Of a DNA stretch of 64,000 nt, positions 29,001 through 40,760 are shown one piece after another. A program made the position numbers and the translations under genes. The notes beneath the pieces were generated by a model, which worked only from the letters and a program-made list of their open reading frames with translations, was not told where the DNA came from and ran no database searches. The stretch is from Magnolia sinica. Its lineage: Eukaryota > Streptophyta > Magnoliopsida > Magnoliales > Magnoliaceae. The DNA lies in assembly GCF_029962835.1 (NCBI RefSeq), contig NC_080577.1:31292501-31356500 (forward strand), in the 5' to 3' direction. Numbering within the stretch: position 1 is the stretch's first letter; each line of letters opens with the position of its first letter.

Positions 29001-30322
29001 AACAACTGTTCAGAGTCTCCTATTTACCTTGGTTCGCTGATATTGCTAATTATCTTACTACAGGTACCATACCGACAAAGTGGACTGCGCAAGATAAGAA
29101 GAAATTCTTCACTGAGGTGCGTAACTTTTTCTGGGATGATCCTTATTTATTTAAATATTGCTCAGACCAAATCCTAAGGAGATATGTACCAGACGATGAG
29201 CATCAGAGCGTCATCTCCTTCTGTCACTCACAGGCTTGTGGTGGTCACTTTTCTGCTAAAAAGACCACGGCCAAGATTTTACAGTGTGGCTTTTACTGGC
29301 CCACTATGTTTAGGGACACTCATGAGTTTTGCAAAGTTTGTGAGCGTTGTCAGAAATTGGAAACATTGTCCCATCAAAATATGATGCCTTTGAATCTCAT
29401 CCTTATCATTGAAGCATTTGATTGTTGCGGCATCGATTTCATAGGACCATTCCCCCAATCGTTTGGAAATCTATATATTTTGCTCGCCGTGGATTATGTC
29501 ACCAAATGGGTCGAAGTGATTCCGTGTCAAACTAATGACCATCGCACGGTCATTAAATTCCTAAAAGAAAACATCCTTTCTCGATTCGGAACGCCTCGAG
29601 CCATCATTAGTGATGGGGGCTCACACTTTTGTAATAAACCATTTGAGAGCTTAATGAAGAAATACGGTATCTCTCATAAGGTGAGCACCCCGTACCACCC
29701 ACAGACAAGTGGGCAAGCTGAGATTTCTAATAGAAAAATTAAACACATTTTGGAGAAAATGGTTAACCCTGATCGTAAGGATTGGTCAATCTGATTGACC
29801 GATGCCTTATGGGCATACCGTACTGCCTTTAAAACCCTTATTGGAATGTCTCCCTTCAGACTTGTATATGGGAAAGCTTGTCACTTGCCTGTGGAGCTGG
29901 AACATAAAGCGTACTGGGCGATCAAAAATCTTAATTTCAATCTGGACAACGCTGGCTCACTACGCAAACTTCAATTGAATGAACTTGAGGAAATCCGGAA
30001 TGATGCGTACGATAATTCGAGAATTTACAAGGACAAGATGAAAGAATTTCATGACCAACACATTTTGTGAAAATCATTCATGCCTGGTCAGAAGGTCCTT
30101 TTGTACAATTCTCGATTACAACTCTTTCCGGGTAAGCTTCGATCTCGTTGGACCGACCCTTACATTGTTGTCACTGTTTTTTCTCATGGGGCCGTTGAGA
30201 TAAGAGATCTCGACAATGGCAAGGAGTTTAAAGTCAATGGACATCGAATGAAACCATTTGTCGAGAAATTTGATTCAGAGGACATGTCCATGCCCCTGAC
30301 TGTTCCTATTTACCAGGATTGA
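29001..30322 (+). pseudogene. Athila-like integrase, inactivated by two stops
   Basis: The zinc-binding HHCC module is intact ('[18 protein letters not shown]' then 'CKVCERCQK'). The D,D-35-E triad is Asp586, Asp645 and Glu681 of the 704-codon frame, with exactly 35 residues between the last two. A TGA at 29792 and another at 30068, both at family arginine positions (CGA to TGA), interrupt the C-terminal part. The last frame ends naturally at 30320-30322. No envelope-like ORF follows. Confidence 0.9.
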
Positions 30323-31727
30323 TCTCCTTGTCTGATGGAGGTATAGGTAGGTTTATCGCTTTCATAGGACTAGGGTAGTTGCTTTATTTGTGTAGCTGAA
30401 GACAGTAAACTTAGCGCTCCTGGGAGGCAACCCAGTTCTTCATTTCATTTCATTTTTATCATTAGTTAGTTTAATGTTTGTGGGTAACATTACTGCAAAC
30501 CCTCACGAGACTACAACTCGTCCACTATGGGCAACGTAGGGGTTTAAAGGCTTGTTGCATACGCTAAATGCAATCGAGAGCACCTACGAAAGTGGTATAG
30601 GTAGGATTTTATTTTTGTTATTTTTGTGTTACCTTCTCTCTCGTGCTGACTGACGCCCATGCTGTGATCTCTTGGAAAGTGTCTCTCGATTCATCATCCA
30701 GGTAATATCTTCCCATCACTTCATATTTACTTTTCGTTGTCCCAAGTGCATTGCATGCTCATATCTTTTACATTGAGGACAATGTAGATTTTAAGTTGGG
30801 AGTGGGAGATTAGGTGACCTAATCAGCATTTTCTTGGTCTTGAACAAAAATTGTGAAAATTTAAAAAAAAAATTCTAGGATTTCTGATGAATTCGAAGTG
30901 ATTTTGACGGCCATCTAGGGCACTTAGAATTTCAAGATGCGTGATGTTGGTACTTTATGACTCTTGGATTCAGTTATCTATTAGATTTCACAGTTGAATT
31001 TAAATTGTTAGTCCATGGTTAGAGGTTTTAAACATTGATTGAGTCATGATTTCACATGTCACATTTCGCTTACACATTTAGATTTCAGTGATACTGAAGG
31101 GTTAATTTGGTGATCAATAAGCATGGAAGGAACCATCTTGAAAAATTGTCCGTCATGATCAATTGAAAGGAAAAGATACTGTTGAAAGAGGTTAGGCAAG
31201 GACTCTTCACTATAGGTTTGCTCCCTATACGTGTGGATTTCATTCCCTACGGATAATACGTAAAAAGGTTTGAGTACGTAGTCTTCACCATAGGTTTGCT
31301 CCCTATAGGTGAGGATTTGTTTTGGTATTACTTTTAATAAAAAAAAAAAATTAAAAGCTGAAGGAATGAAAAGATGATCTTCGAGGCAAGTTTTGGTTAT
31401 CATGGACTCTCTTGCTGGTTACCAATGATATCCTGAAACAGAGAATTGCGTATTAATGTTAAAAGTCGAGATTACACTATACACCTGTGGAACTCAGTGT
31501 TTAGGATTGTTCTAATTGAGGGACTAATACTTTGAACTCGACTATGAAGTTATCATGCGCTCGAGTCCAAGAGATGGTAATGCCCAACATTCATGAATCT
31601 TAGATTTTTCGTATCTGAATCGTTTTTCAAAATATCACTCGGTTTCACAAGAATTGGCTCGTAATTCTTAAACTTATTTTTTTTCGCATACCTTGCTCGA
31701 GACTAGCAAGATGCTGGTTGGGGGTTG
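30323..31727 (+). other. Athila-like 3' untranslated region with polypurine tract
   Basis: Non-coding. Includes 'gggaggcaacccag', a phrase I associate with Athila-type internal DNA. Two copies of 'ataggtttgctccctata' with flanks lie near 31210-31240 and 31290-31315. The polypurine tract 'gctggttgggggttg' (31713-31727) directly precedes the 3' LTR. Confidence 0.7.
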
Positions 31728-33276
31728 TGTTGAGGGTCAAATATTGTATATTAGACCTCATTTATTAGCTGGATTTACGAGCATGATACTATTTAACGCT
31801 TTATTTTTAATCATGTTGTGATGCAAGGTGAATCTACGAGCGTGGACTGGAAATGACACTAAAAATATGGATTTAACTCGCTCGCATCACCAAGGCAGTG
31901 GATGGGACTTCTTGAGACTAAGATCAAGGATTTACACGCCAGAGATCCAAGGAAATTGAGAAACTGAAACTCAAGTGGCCTGAAAGTCAGCCAGAATGCA
32001 AGATCACAAGGTTTCCACCATTCGTTCGGCTCGAAAATTCATACATGGACTGAGGACCATAAATTAATCATACATATCGAAATTCAGTCGTTGGATCCTT
32101 GTGAAAACATCCCAACGGTCAAATCAGCCCACAAAACATCGATCTGGGGCCCACCTGATATCTGGACATGCTTCAATTCTGGTCTCAACCGTTTAAATTA
32201 GATGGCATAACAGATGGTCGGAGCAGATATTTCATATACCTCAAGGTGGGACCCACCTTAGATGGTGCGTGTGCACCGCACACCTGCATTGGATGAGCTT
32301 TGACGATTCAAGAAGGATTTGAATCCTTCTCTCTCGTCGTTGCGGACGCTCGTAACAAAGCTTGCGGCTCTTTCTTGTGGGCCACCACCATGATTCGACG
32401 GACCAATCCGGATCATCCATAAGACTTGCACGGCCCCTCTCACTCAAGCCTAGGTGGATAAATTTCAAAAGACACCGGAGATCAGTTTTCGATCGTTAAA
32501 ACGGACGACAAACGGTGGAACAAAGATCACGGGGGTCACACCGAAACAGACTCAAAATCAGCCATTCCAGACTAAAATTGTGAGGGGAATGAAATGAATG
32601 GAGTGGATTTTCCGTAGAAACCAGATAATGGGCCCCACCGAGAGTCTAACGTCGGCTGTTTCGGGCTATGTTTACGCAGTCTACACGCGCCCGGCCAATC
32701 CGGGCGACTCTGCGGTCATAGAAATGGTCGGTCCGTCCATCTGGACCATCCAAAATGTTCTTAACGTGAGACCGTCCATATCCAAGGCGACTGAACGCCT
32801 CAAATCTCGTATGTGTGGCTGTGATGTTCAATCCAAAATGCAAGTCGGTGCTGCGATTCCATTGTTGCGCACGCTGCTGCGTAAGAACCCCACCAACAGC
32901 AGCAACATTAACATCCTTCCAGCCGACTTCTCCAGGGCTGGATAGCTGTAAGAAAGAGGGAGAGAACGGGAACCAGGGGGGAGATCGGAAAAGGCTTTTG
33001 ACATGAAGCTTGGAGGCAACGGAACCAGGGAGGACTTGAGCTTGGACGTGGAGCAGGGAGAGAGATAGATAGAAAAAGGTTTTTTTTCTTTTATCTTTGT
33101 TTAAGGGTTAGCCGCATCATGACGGGCTAAACCTCTTAGCTGGGGCTAAGAGGGCAAGCTTGTAGCCTGATGGGAGCTTTTTACTTATGCCTTTTTGTTT
33201 AAACTGAACTAATGTTGTTTTTAGTTTAATTAAGGAATTGTTTTTAGTTTTTTTATGGTCTGTTGTGACTAAAATT
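31728..33276 (+). repeat. Athila-like 3' LTR, 3'-shortened (1549 bp)
   Basis: Matches 22057-23600 with scattered substitutions, then stops at 'ctaaaatt' followed at once by ACCAT and the resumed Tekay-like LTR. The terminal 523 bp present in the 5' LTR are absent. Confidence 0.9.
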
Positions 33277-34008
33277 ACCATGCACCACATTGCATACAGC
33301 CTTTGTAGAGGAAGGGCATGATGAGGAAATTTGTCATTTGCGAATGACTAATGTTGTCACTTGTGAGGGAGCTTTGTGTGAGTGCATGCATCATTACTGC
33401 ACTTCATTCTTACATTAACCAGAGTATTTAGGAAGTGATTGTTGTATTGTTTTATCATTACTGCTTGATTGAATTGATGACATGTCAACCTTTGCCTTAT
33501 AGTACCAATGAGTTGATCACTCACTCCCACTCTGGGACGGTGTTTTAAAATACCCACCAAACTCTATTGTAGATACAAGTGATGGCGGAGTCTATACATC
33601 TGAGATGGACTTCTTTGATGAGGAGGAGTTCTCCTATGTACAGCTATCAAGGTAGTCTATGTAAACCATGCGCTGATTGACGGGATCATAGGGATTATAT
33701 GGATTAGTTGGACATTCACATTTGGACATTCTGTATATTTTGAAACAACACTTGTATATATTCAACCCGGTAACACAATCATAGTCTGGAGGCTATGAAA
33801 CATGTTTATACTTTATATATTTATCTCAATCTTTCACTTGCTTAATTACATTAACTCTAGAGTATGATATACTGATTTAGTATAATGCCTCTCATGTTTA
33901 ATACACTATTATAGATAACATTCAAACATCATTATTTATGTTGCATAAGTGATGTGTTGGATCTCGGGAGTAGAGCTTTACTTAACCCTCGGAATCCGAA
34001 GCATTACA
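33277..34008 (+). repeat. Tekay-like 5' LTR, second part
   Basis: Resumes the interrupted LTR ('gcacca.attgcata', 'cctttgtagaggaagggc', 'gatcactcactcccactctgg', 'gagtagagcttt') and aligns with 43495-44286. It ends 'gcattaca' at 34008. The first five bases (ACCAT) are the target duplication of the Athila-like insertion. Confidence 0.92.
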
Positions 34009-34011
34009 AGT

Positions 34012-34023
34012 TGGTACCAAAGC
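34012..34023 (+). promoter_or_regulatory. Tekay-like primer-binding site
   Basis: TGGTACCAAAGC lies 3 bp after the LTR end and resembles the initiator-Met type TGGTATCAGAGC. Confidence 0.75.
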
Positions 34024-34854
34024 ATGATTTGGATTAAACTGGACCTTGGTTATGGTAACACGATGCACTCTGACGCACTTTGACTTAGGAGGGGGTGATA
34101 AAATGTAGAAATGATCATAGGATCCCAATTTTCACCAATAAGCGATTGACCGTTGTAATGTAGCCTGTACACATCCGAGATCATTTGAAATGATTTCAGT
34201 CCCTTTTTAAGACTATCAATCGATGGGTTTGAACGATTATTCGGCGAATCCCATGCTTGAAATAATCCAAAAAGTGTGAATACACACGAGTTAGACCTAA
34301 AAAATACCTCACACGGGCGTAGGGGCCCAAAACCCAAATTCTGATGGGACCCAGGGGGTCCTCCACACCTATTCAACACCCCGGGAGGGGGTGGCCACTG
34401 GCCCAGGGCGGAGCCACCGCCGGCCGTCCAGGGGGACCACGGCGGCACTGCCCGGTCGGTGGTGCACCATTTCCGACCGGTCGGGTGGGTTGTTCCACGT
34501 GTGGGTCCTCTTTATTTTACCCCATTTACCCCATTTCACCCTCATTTCATGTTTTACAACCCTCCAAATACCTCTAAACCCTCCAAAAACACTTTTCCCT
34601 CTCAAATCTCTTCTTCCATACATTCAAACTCTTAAATCTTTTACCTTCTACACCCATCCACCACCATTCTCCTAAGACTACCCATTTCATCTTCTTATTA
34701 CTCTCATTTCCACCCATTTGAGCACAAAAGCCCTCTTTTGTGTCTCATAACCTTCCAAACCCACCAACTTATCTCATCCTTCAAGTTTTTCCAACTCGTG
34801 GCTCTTTTTGAGCTTGTCACCACCATCTTATCGACCTCTACGCTCCTTTCCCTC
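34024..34854 (+). other. Tekay-like untranslated leader
   Basis: The first ~70 bp ('gcatgatttggattaaa', 'actttgacttaggaggg') are shared with the leader after the second Tekay-like LTR at 63480-63550. A GC-rich island (34340-34500, 'ccgccggccgtccaggggga') sits in the middle, followed by a C/T-rich stretch up to the ATG of the accessory ORF. Confidence 0.6.
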
Positions 34855-36106
34855 ATGGGAAAGAAGAGAGCGGCCCCGGATGAGGCCGTGTCGAGCCGAC
34901 CACGTCTCACTACGAAGAAGGCGAGCGTTGAAGCTAGTACGAGTGCCGAGCGAGAACGAAGATCCAAGCAGGACCTCGATCCTCAAATCTCGTTGGAAAG
35001 ATTGCTACCGGCGGGCGCTAATCTCGGTAGGTTCCGTAACCGCAAGGTGGTGTTCGAAGCACATGTTGATGGAGAAGATGTTTAGACTGTATCCATCCAT
35101 CAACTTTCTCCTAGAAAATGGGTGGGGTCCCGTATTTGAGGGAAACACTCTTGCAAGTGAAGGCACAGTGCGAGCCTTCTACGCCTACATATGGAACCCA
35201 CTGCTAGAGCCTCTGCAGTTTTTTATCCCCTTGAGAAGGGAGGAGGCCATAATAGATGTGGACATGATAGCTCGTATTATGGGGGTGAAACGTGGAGTAG
35301 TACATGCAAGTGAGAAGAATATCTCTAGTGAGCGAGAAATGAATTGCCGCACATGCTTCCTATGAGGCCGACTTGTGCAGTGAAGGCAAGGAAATAGCCT
35401 TGTAGCGACTAAGATGACAAATGATTTCTGCCTAATCCACCACATATGCATGTACAACATGTCTCCTAGGTGGAGTAATCACACAGAATGTACTCGACTC
35501 ATGGTAGACTTTCTGTACAGAGTTAGACAAGGGGATAAGGTATGCCTGCCTACTTTCATTTTGTCTCAGATTATCAGCACTGCACGGTCTACTAGAGAAG
35601 ACTCCTCACTACCTTTTGGCCGACTTATTTATAAGATCACCCAAAACTTTGGCTTCAAACTCCATATGGAAAACGCCGCCCTGATCTCAATTATTAGTGA
35701 GAACACGCTTAACAACATGGGCATTGGACCTAGGCAACGCCAAGCCCGGCTTGATGAGGATAGCGATGAGATAGAAAAAGAAAGCAAAGAGGAAGATGAA
35801 GAAGGTGGTGATGAAGAAGGTAGTGATAAAGAAGGCAGTGAAGGAGAAAAGAGTGAGGAAGGAGAGGAAGCCTAGGACTCAGATAGGGGACCTCTTGCTA
35901 CAGATGAGGATCACCATAATCGGGCCACCCTGGAAGCCCGCATGGCCAGGATTGAAGAGAACCAGGCCACCTTGAAACAGGAGATCGAGGAGAATCAGGC
36001 CTATCTGAAACAGAAATTCAAGAAGATGTCTCGCACCTTGAAGACCCTCTTGTGTTGTATGCAGGATAAGAGTGCTCCTCCACCTTCGCTAGAGTCAGAG
36101 GACTAG
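34855..36106 (+). pseudogene. Accessory ORF upstream of gag ('putative plant transposon protein' type), broken
   Basis: Starts MGKKRAAPDEAVSSRPR, a basic N-terminus. A stop at 35083 and a frame change there lead into 'INFLLENGWGPVFEG', 'VRAFYAYIW', 'DMIARIMGV' (35095-35290), then stops at 35363 and 35381, then 'MVDFLYRVRQGDKVCLPTFI' and 'LPFGRLIYKI' (35500-35640). A strongly acidic run rich in Glu/Ser/Gly (35755-35872) and a coiled-coil-like repeat 'ARMARIEENQATLKQEIEEN' (35940-36000) complete it, ending at 36104. The middle block resembles the retrotransposon-borne domain catalogued as putative plant transposon protein. It is neither gag nor pol. Function unknown; four disruptions make this copy dead. 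Confidence 0.7.
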
Positions 36107-36398
36107 GCGTATGTTGCAGTTATGTTCTGTTTGTTTTCTGTTTCTTGCTTTTCTATGTAATAGCCTTAGTTGGCTTAGTTTGGTGTTAGGGTAGTCAGTG
36201 TTAAAAACTTTTGTTAAAGCTTAGCTCACATGCATTCTTAGTCATGATTCATGTAATGCTACATCATATGTATCGTGACAATTTTGGTTAAATGAAATGC
36301 ATGAAGCTTCTTTTGAATTGAGATGTGTAGAATGTTTGGAAATGAGGATGATATTATCCTAATCTCACACATGTTGCACCCTATGTTGTACATAGGGT
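36107..36398 (+). other. Spacer between accessory ORF and gag
   Basis: AT-rich, no frame. A second promoter or processing signal could lie here but none was recognised. Confidence 0.4.
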
Positions 36399-37660
36399 AT
36401 GCCTCCTAAAAACACTCGGAACATAGCACATCTCGCACTTGGCGGATCGACTGACGAGGCACCTTCCCTGAGTGATAGCCATATGGACCCTGGTTTGGGC
36501 CCGGATAGTGACACAATGCCGAATTCACAGGTGGCCACTGGCCCCACCAATGGGCCAACACCCTGTGCACCATCGGTTCCAGAACAGAACCGTGCATCTA
36601 CATCGACGCCACACATGCCTCAGGCGGCTCCTCCCCCTGACGAGTTAGAGTAGATGATGCTCCTAATGCAGCAACAACAACAAGTCTGAACCACTATTGC
36701 AGGGGCCATTGCCCAAAATATGAACGTGGGCCTGCTTATGCCACCTATGCAGCCTGCTGTAGTTATGAACACGTGTGGCTTGTTCGAGCATTTTTAGCCC
36801 TTCCGTCCTCTTACTTTTGTAAAAACTCATAGACCCGAGGAGGCTGAATATTGGTTAGACTGTATTTCCAAGATGTTGAAGCTGTTGCATTGTACTGTGG
36901 CAGTGCAAGTAGAGCTGGTTACATATATATTTAAGAAGGAGGCTAGTCTTTGGTGGGATAGCATCCTACGGACTGTCCTCGTAGGATACGTGTGGACATG
37001 GGATGCATTTGAAACTCGTTTCCATGGAAAGTATTTCCCCCTCACCGTAATGAAAAGGAGGGTGAATTTCTTCGCCTCCGTCAGGGAGGAATGACTGTGG
37101 CTGAATACGAGAACCGATTCACAGAGCTGGCTAGATATGCTCCACTGATCCTAGCCGACGAGCCAATGAGAATGCAGCAATTTTTTGAGGGTCTGCGGCC
37201 TGATATCCGTATGAAGATGTGTTGCACTAGCATTCCCAACTATGCTGAGCTAGTGAACATGTCCCTACGAGCTGAGCAGGATGGAGACAGATTGTCCTAG
37301 ACACATATGCCCATCGGCCCAAGGCCTCGACCTGATTTGCCGAACCGACCATTCTTTGGCAAGAGGCCATGTGTAGATTCGCCTTCTAGGCTTATGTCTC
37401 CACCGACCTAGAAGAGGCGATCAAATACTTGGTGCACCTACTGTAAGAAGATTGGCCATACGGACACTTATTATTTTACCAAGATGAGGGACAACGACTT
37501 TATGCTGCCTCAAAAGATCATCCGCCAGCCACTACAAGCTATATCAGCCCCACCTCTACAATCTGCACCACCAACACAGCCATTCTATAGACCACTTGTA
37601 CTTCGGAATAGGCCACCTCAACAACCTATGGCAGTGTAACACAATCGTTCTCAGCAAGCG
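36399..37660 (+). pseudogene. Tekay-like gag, inactivated
   Basis: Opens MPPKNTRNIAHLALGGS. The capsid core includes 'PEEAEYWLDCISKMLKLL', 'KKEASLWWDSI', 'GKYFP' and, after a frameshift near 37085, 'MTVAEYENRFTELARYAP' and 'FFEGLRPDI'. The zinc knuckle at 37430-37475 reads C-x2-C-x4-H-x4-Y ('CTYCKKIGHTDTYY'), so the last cysteine is lost by a likely G-to-A change. Stops at 36651, 36688, 36796 and 37298 also occur. Confidence 0.85.
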
Positions 37661-38269
37661 CATATACATGCACTTGCAACTGAAGCATCTGAGTCAGCAA
37701 TTGCAGTGCCTTTAGCCTTTGAAGTCACTGCTCACATTCAAGATACACCTATATTCCTATTGGTGGACACCAGGTCCACTATTTCGATAATATCATACTC
37801 TACAGTCAAGCGCTTAGGATTGAACACCATACCTATGATTAGGGTGAGAGTCCTTACTGCAACAGGGACATTCTCTGACGCTACTAAGCTTTGTAAAGGT
37901 TGCCCGATAAACTTAGGAAGCAAAATGGTGTGCATTGACTTAATCGTCACCCCGCTGTACCATTACGACATCATCCTTGACATGGATTGGCTCACCGAAA
38001 TGAAGGTAGAGATCGACTGCGACACTAGATTGGTGACAGCCCATGGACCTGAGGGCACGACCTTCACTTTCCCAATTCAGGTTAGTTGGCCCTACCACAT
38101 AAGTTGTTACACTTCCTTATTGAAAAATGTTGATGGTCCAACACTTGGGGACACGCCTGTAGTCCAAGACTTCATTGATGTGTTCAGAACGATACCTAGA
38201 CTACCTCCTCGGCACGAGATCGACTTTACTATCGACCTTTGCCTAGTGCGATGCCCATTTCCTTACTAA
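37661..38269 (+). pseudogene. Tekay-like aspartic protease with mutated active site
   Basis: 'FLLVDTRSTISIISYSTVKR' (37752-37810) is the active-site block; glycine of DTGS is replaced by arginine. 'YDIILDMDWLTEMKVEIDC' (37967-38020) is the conserved second half. A frameshift near 38250 separates it from RT. Confidence 0.85.
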
Positions 38270-39090
38270 CATACCGCATGCCTCCTTGTGAAATGAAGGA
38301 ATTGAGGAGACAGATAGATGATCTGCTAGATTCAAGTTTCATATGACTGAGCGTATCTCCTTGGGGAGTACCTATATTGTTCGTAAAGAAGAAGGACGGA
38401 TCGCTGCGATTATGTATTGATTATCGCAGGCTGAATCACGTCATGGTCAAGAACAAGTATCCTCTACCCAGGATAGATGACCTGTTTGACCAGTTGAAAG
38501 GGGCACAATATTTCTCCAAGATCGACCTGCAGTCCAGGTATCATCAGTTGTGCGTCAGGGATGAAGACATGTAGAAAACAGTATTTAGAACCAGTTTTTG
38601 GCACTATAAGTTCCTCGTAATGTCGTTCGGACTTACGAATGCACCGGCCATGTTCATGGACCGCATAGACTGGGTGTTTCGGCCATATCTGTACTGGTTC
38701 ATCATCGTGTTTATAGATGACATTTTGATATACTCTAAGAGTCGGAAAGATCACGAAGAACACCTGCGAGCAGTCTTCGATACTCTCAGGAAGAATCAGT
38801 TGTTTGCATAATACCAAAAATATGACTTCTGAAAAGAAGAAGTCAAGTTTCTGGGGCACGTAGTTTCCAAGGAAGGAATTGTCGTGGACCTAGCCAAGGT
38901 GACCGCGGTTCAGGACTGGGAGCAGCCCGGTTCGGTTACAGAAGTAAGGAGTTTCCTCAGACTTGCAGGCTACTATTGCAGGTTTATCAAAGATTTTTCC
39001 AAGATAGCTCGACCATTATCTCAACTCACTCGGAAGGATCTTAAGTGTGCCTGGAACGAGAAAGGAGAAGTAACCTTCTAGGAATTAAAG
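38270..39090 (+). pseudogene. Tekay-like reverse transcriptase, inactivated
   Basis: Motifs in order: '[19 protein letters not shown]', '[13 protein letters not shown]', '[14 protein letters not shown]', '[12 protein letters not shown]' (catalytic pair at about 38715-38720), '[11 protein letters not shown]', '[17 protein letters not shown]'. Stops at 38344, 38572, 38809, 38830 and 39079 interrupt it. Confidence 0.88.
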
Positions 39091-39495
39091 GACAAGCTAA
39101 CATCCGCACCCGTGCTAGTATTGCCAGAGTAAGGAGTCAAATATACTATATACACCGACACATCCCGAGTCGGTTTGGGATGTGTGTTTATACAGAAGGA
39201 TAGGGTGATTGCCTATATCTCGCGACAGTTGAGAAAACATGAAGAAAACTACACCACACATGACCTGGAATTGGCAGCGGTCATCTTCGCATTAAAGCTC
39301 TGGAGACATTACCTCTACAGAGAGGAGTTCGAGCTCTTTTGCGACCACAAGAGCCTCAAGTACATATTCACATAGACAAACCTGAATACGAGACAACGGT
39401 GATGGATGGAAACCTTGAAAGACTTCAAGTTTGAGGTTTCCTACCATCCTGACAAGGCAAACCTTATGACCATGTGTTGAGCCGTAAGAAGATAA
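39091..39495 (+). pseudogene. Tekay-like RNase H, inactivated
   Basis: '[18 protein letters not shown]', '[20 protein letters not shown]', '[19 protein letters not shown]' mark RNase H with its acidic positions present. Stops at 39130, 39373 and 39400 and a frameshift near 39470 break it. Confidence 0.85.
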
Positions 39496-40760
39496 TAGAA
39501 TTTGCAGCTCCACTGATGATAGAAGAATGGAATATGGTAGAGTTTGTGCGAGACTTCGAACAGAAACTTACAGTAGAGGAGCCATTCGAGAGCATCGCAC
39601 ACATCCATGTACATCCACTTATTGATGACCAAATCATTATAGCTCAGAAAGAAGATGAACTATTTGTGAAGATGAGAGGACAAGTAAGTGACAGTGAAGA
39701 ATCTGAATGGAGGATTGGCTTAGATGGAGGTTTACGATATCGTGGCCGCCTATTCGTCCCGAATCGTCATGACTTGAGAAGGGAAGTTTTAGAAGCTGCT
39801 CACAATTCAAAGTTGGTAATACACCCAGGTAGTACGAAGATGTATAGAGACATGAAGTATTCATACTAGTGGGACAACATAAAGGTCCAGTAGCAGATTT
39901 CATGTCCCGTTGTCTCACGTGCCAGTAGGTCAAGGCCGAATATCACTGACCCCTGGTCTTTCAGCCCATGCCCATAGTTAAATGGAAATGGGATTTCATA
40001 TTCATGGATTTCATTTTCGGTTTACCAATGACGAGGCAGGGACATGACTCCATTTGGGTGATTGTGGACTGATTGACGAAATCAGCTCATTTCCTCCTGA
40101 TTAGAGTTTCTAACTCAGCAGATGATTTAGCTAAGCTGTACATCAAGGAGATTTTACGACTGCATGGAGTTCCTATGGAGATTGTGTCGGATCGAGACAC
40201 ACAATTCACATCCATTTTTTGGACTCGGATTCAAAAAGCAATGGGAGTGCAATTGAAGTTCAGTACCGTGTTCCACCCACAGACCAATGGGCAGACGGAA
40301 CGGGTAAACTAGATATTAGAAGATATGTTGCGAGCATGTGTGCTTGATTTCAAGGACAGTTGGGATGACAGTCTCCCCTATGCCGAGTTTGCTTATAATA
40401 ACAGTTTCTAAGCATTGGCATGACTCCCTATGAAGCTTTGTATGGGTGTCCATGTCGAGTACCACATTATTGGGCAGAAGTTGATGAGAAGAGTTTGGTT
40501 GGCCCAGATCTAGTACAAGAAACCTCAGAGAAGAGCGACATTATTAGGCATCGACTTCTTACAGTCCAGAGCAGACAGAAGAGTTACGCCAATACACGAC
40601 GGCGGCAGTTGGAATTCGAAGACCATGTATTCCTGAAGGTTTTCCTAATGAAGGAAGTCCTTCATTTTGGTAAGAAAGGGAAACTTACATTGAGATTCAT
40701 TGGCCCATTCCAGATTTTAGACCGAGTGGGTGTGGTGGCATACCGCCTCGCTTTACCCAC
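39496..40760 (+). pseudogene. Tekay-like integrase, inactivated
   Basis: Zinc-binding histidines and cysteines are recognisable near 39800-39930. The catalytic core has 'FIFMDFIFGLP' (about 40000), 'EIVSDRDTQFTS' (about 40180) and 'HPQTNGQTERVN' (40276-40311), that is all three acidic residues. 'MTPYEALYGCPCRVPHYW' and 'KLTLRFIGPFQILDRVGVVA' belong to the C-terminal module. Stops (for example 39868, 40069, 40310) and two frameshifts occur. Confidence 0.86.

Larger units (their letters stand above)
22057..33276 (+). mobile_element. Athila-like LTR retrotransposon nested in the Tekay-like 5' LTR
   Basis: It starts TGTTGAGGG and interrupts the Tekay-like LTR between 'cgaccat' and 'gcaccac'. The word ACCAT is present on both sides (22052-22056 and 33277-33281), a 5-bp target duplication. 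Primer site TGGCGCCGTTGCCGGGGA, gag type, protease with DLGAS and absence of a chromodomain identify the Athila branch of Ty3/gypsy. One frameshift and eleven premature stops inactivate gag-pol. The 3' LTR is shorter than the 5' LTR. Confidence 0.9.

Noticed and set aside
30323-31727. Search for an envelope-like ORF after Athila-like pol
   Set aside because: Some Athila members carry one, but no frame of useful length or with membrane segments exists on the plus strand here.
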